12,528 nucleotides of DNA from an uncultured Paracoccus sp. GTDB lineage: Bacteria; Pseudomonadota; Alphaproteobacteria; Rhodobacterales; Rhodobacteraceae. The stretch spans positions 1 through 12,528 of the forward strand of contig NZ_CAMIOH010000085.1 in the NCBI RefSeq assembly GCF_946221145.1, read 5' to 3'. Below the pieces are notes generated by a model. The model made no database searches, was not told where the DNA came from, and saw only the letters and a list, made by a program, of their open reading frames with translations. The translations under genes were made by a program, and so were the position numbers. Shown here one piece after another: positions 12,332-12,528 of the stretch (position 1 is the first letter of the stretch; every line of letters begins with the position of its first letter).

Positions 12332-12528
12332 TCACCCATCCATCTTCAACGCCTGAATGAACGCCGTCTGCGGAATCTCCACCTTCCCGAACTGGCGCAT
12401 CTTCTTCTTACCAGCTTTTTGCTTCTCCAGCAGCTTCTTCTTGCGCGTAGCATCCCCGCCATAGCACTTGGCGGTCACGTCCTTGCGCATCGCGCTCAGC
12501 GTCTCGCGGGCGATCACCCGGGCGCCGA
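12332..12528 (-). CDS. lepA: Elongation factor 4 (LepA), C-terminal end
   Basis: The last 64 residues of a ribosome-associated GTPase that can back-translocate or remodel stalled ribosomes. The start lies beyond the right edge. The LepA-specific C-terminal domain is unmistakable: VIARETLSAMRKDVTAKCYG, then GDATRKKKLLEKQKAGKKKM and VEIPQTAFIQALKMD. This Lys-rich end interacts with tRNA on the ribosome. The G+C content is normal for the genome. The AT-rich gene begins 3 bp after its stop (TGAGGTGTG), so that gene would be translated from the lepA message. Confidence 0.96.
   Translation of the reverse strand, partial: GARVIARETLSAMRKDVTAKCYGGDATRKKKLLEKQKAGKKKMRQFGKVEIPQTAFIQALKMDG

Overview
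The window is GC-rich (roughly two thirds G+C by eye, except near the right end) and reads as the chromosome of an alphaproteobacterium, most likely Rhodobacteraceae and plausibly Paracoccus or a close relative. The reasons are codon usage, the gene families present (long LivM, an entericidin-like lipoprotein, a 53-residue two-helix membrane protein typical of the family) and the intergenic sequence after pepF. The genus is an inference, since no marker gene was compared.

Layout. 1-2861 (+): the end of a branched-chain amino-acid-type ABC transporter operon (ATPase LivF, permeases LivH and LivM), closed by a hairpin shared with the convergent gene. 2887-3414 (-): a small CAP-superfamily lipoprotein. 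3517-5076 (+): guaA, apparently with a leaderless start, followed by a good intrinsic terminator. 5148-6691 (+): a DUF72/YecE protein translationally coupled (ATGA) to a fusion of an ABM-type monooxygenase domain and a GNAT acetyltransferase. 6758-8575 (+): oligoendopeptidase F. 8641-10209 (+): a membrane-anchored M19 dipeptidase followed by a solitary RbsD. 10273-11114 (+): three small genes, namely an entericidin-like lipoprotein, a secreted protein of unknown function and a 57-residue Met/Trp-rich peptide. 11120-11281 (-): a small two-helix membrane protein. 11282-11727: about 450 bp without a convincing gene, holding an FNR/CRP-like box and two copies of a REP-like repeat. 11728-12328 (-): an AT-rich, apparently frameshifted membrane protein gene. 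12332-12528 (-): the C-terminus of lepA.

How parts may work together. Two genes for envelope lipoproteins (the CAP-like one and the entericidin-like one) each sit behind a match to the alphaproteobacterial general-stress (EcfG) promoter, GGAAC-N16/17-CGTT, which suggests a shared stress response. PepF and the M19 dipeptidase could act in sequence on peptides. The least ordinary part is the right end: an AT-rich, frameshifted orphan gene directly behind lepA, bordered on its other side by REP-like repeats, looks like a decaying acquired insertion.

I see no tRNA, rRNA, CRISPR array, transposase or integrase.
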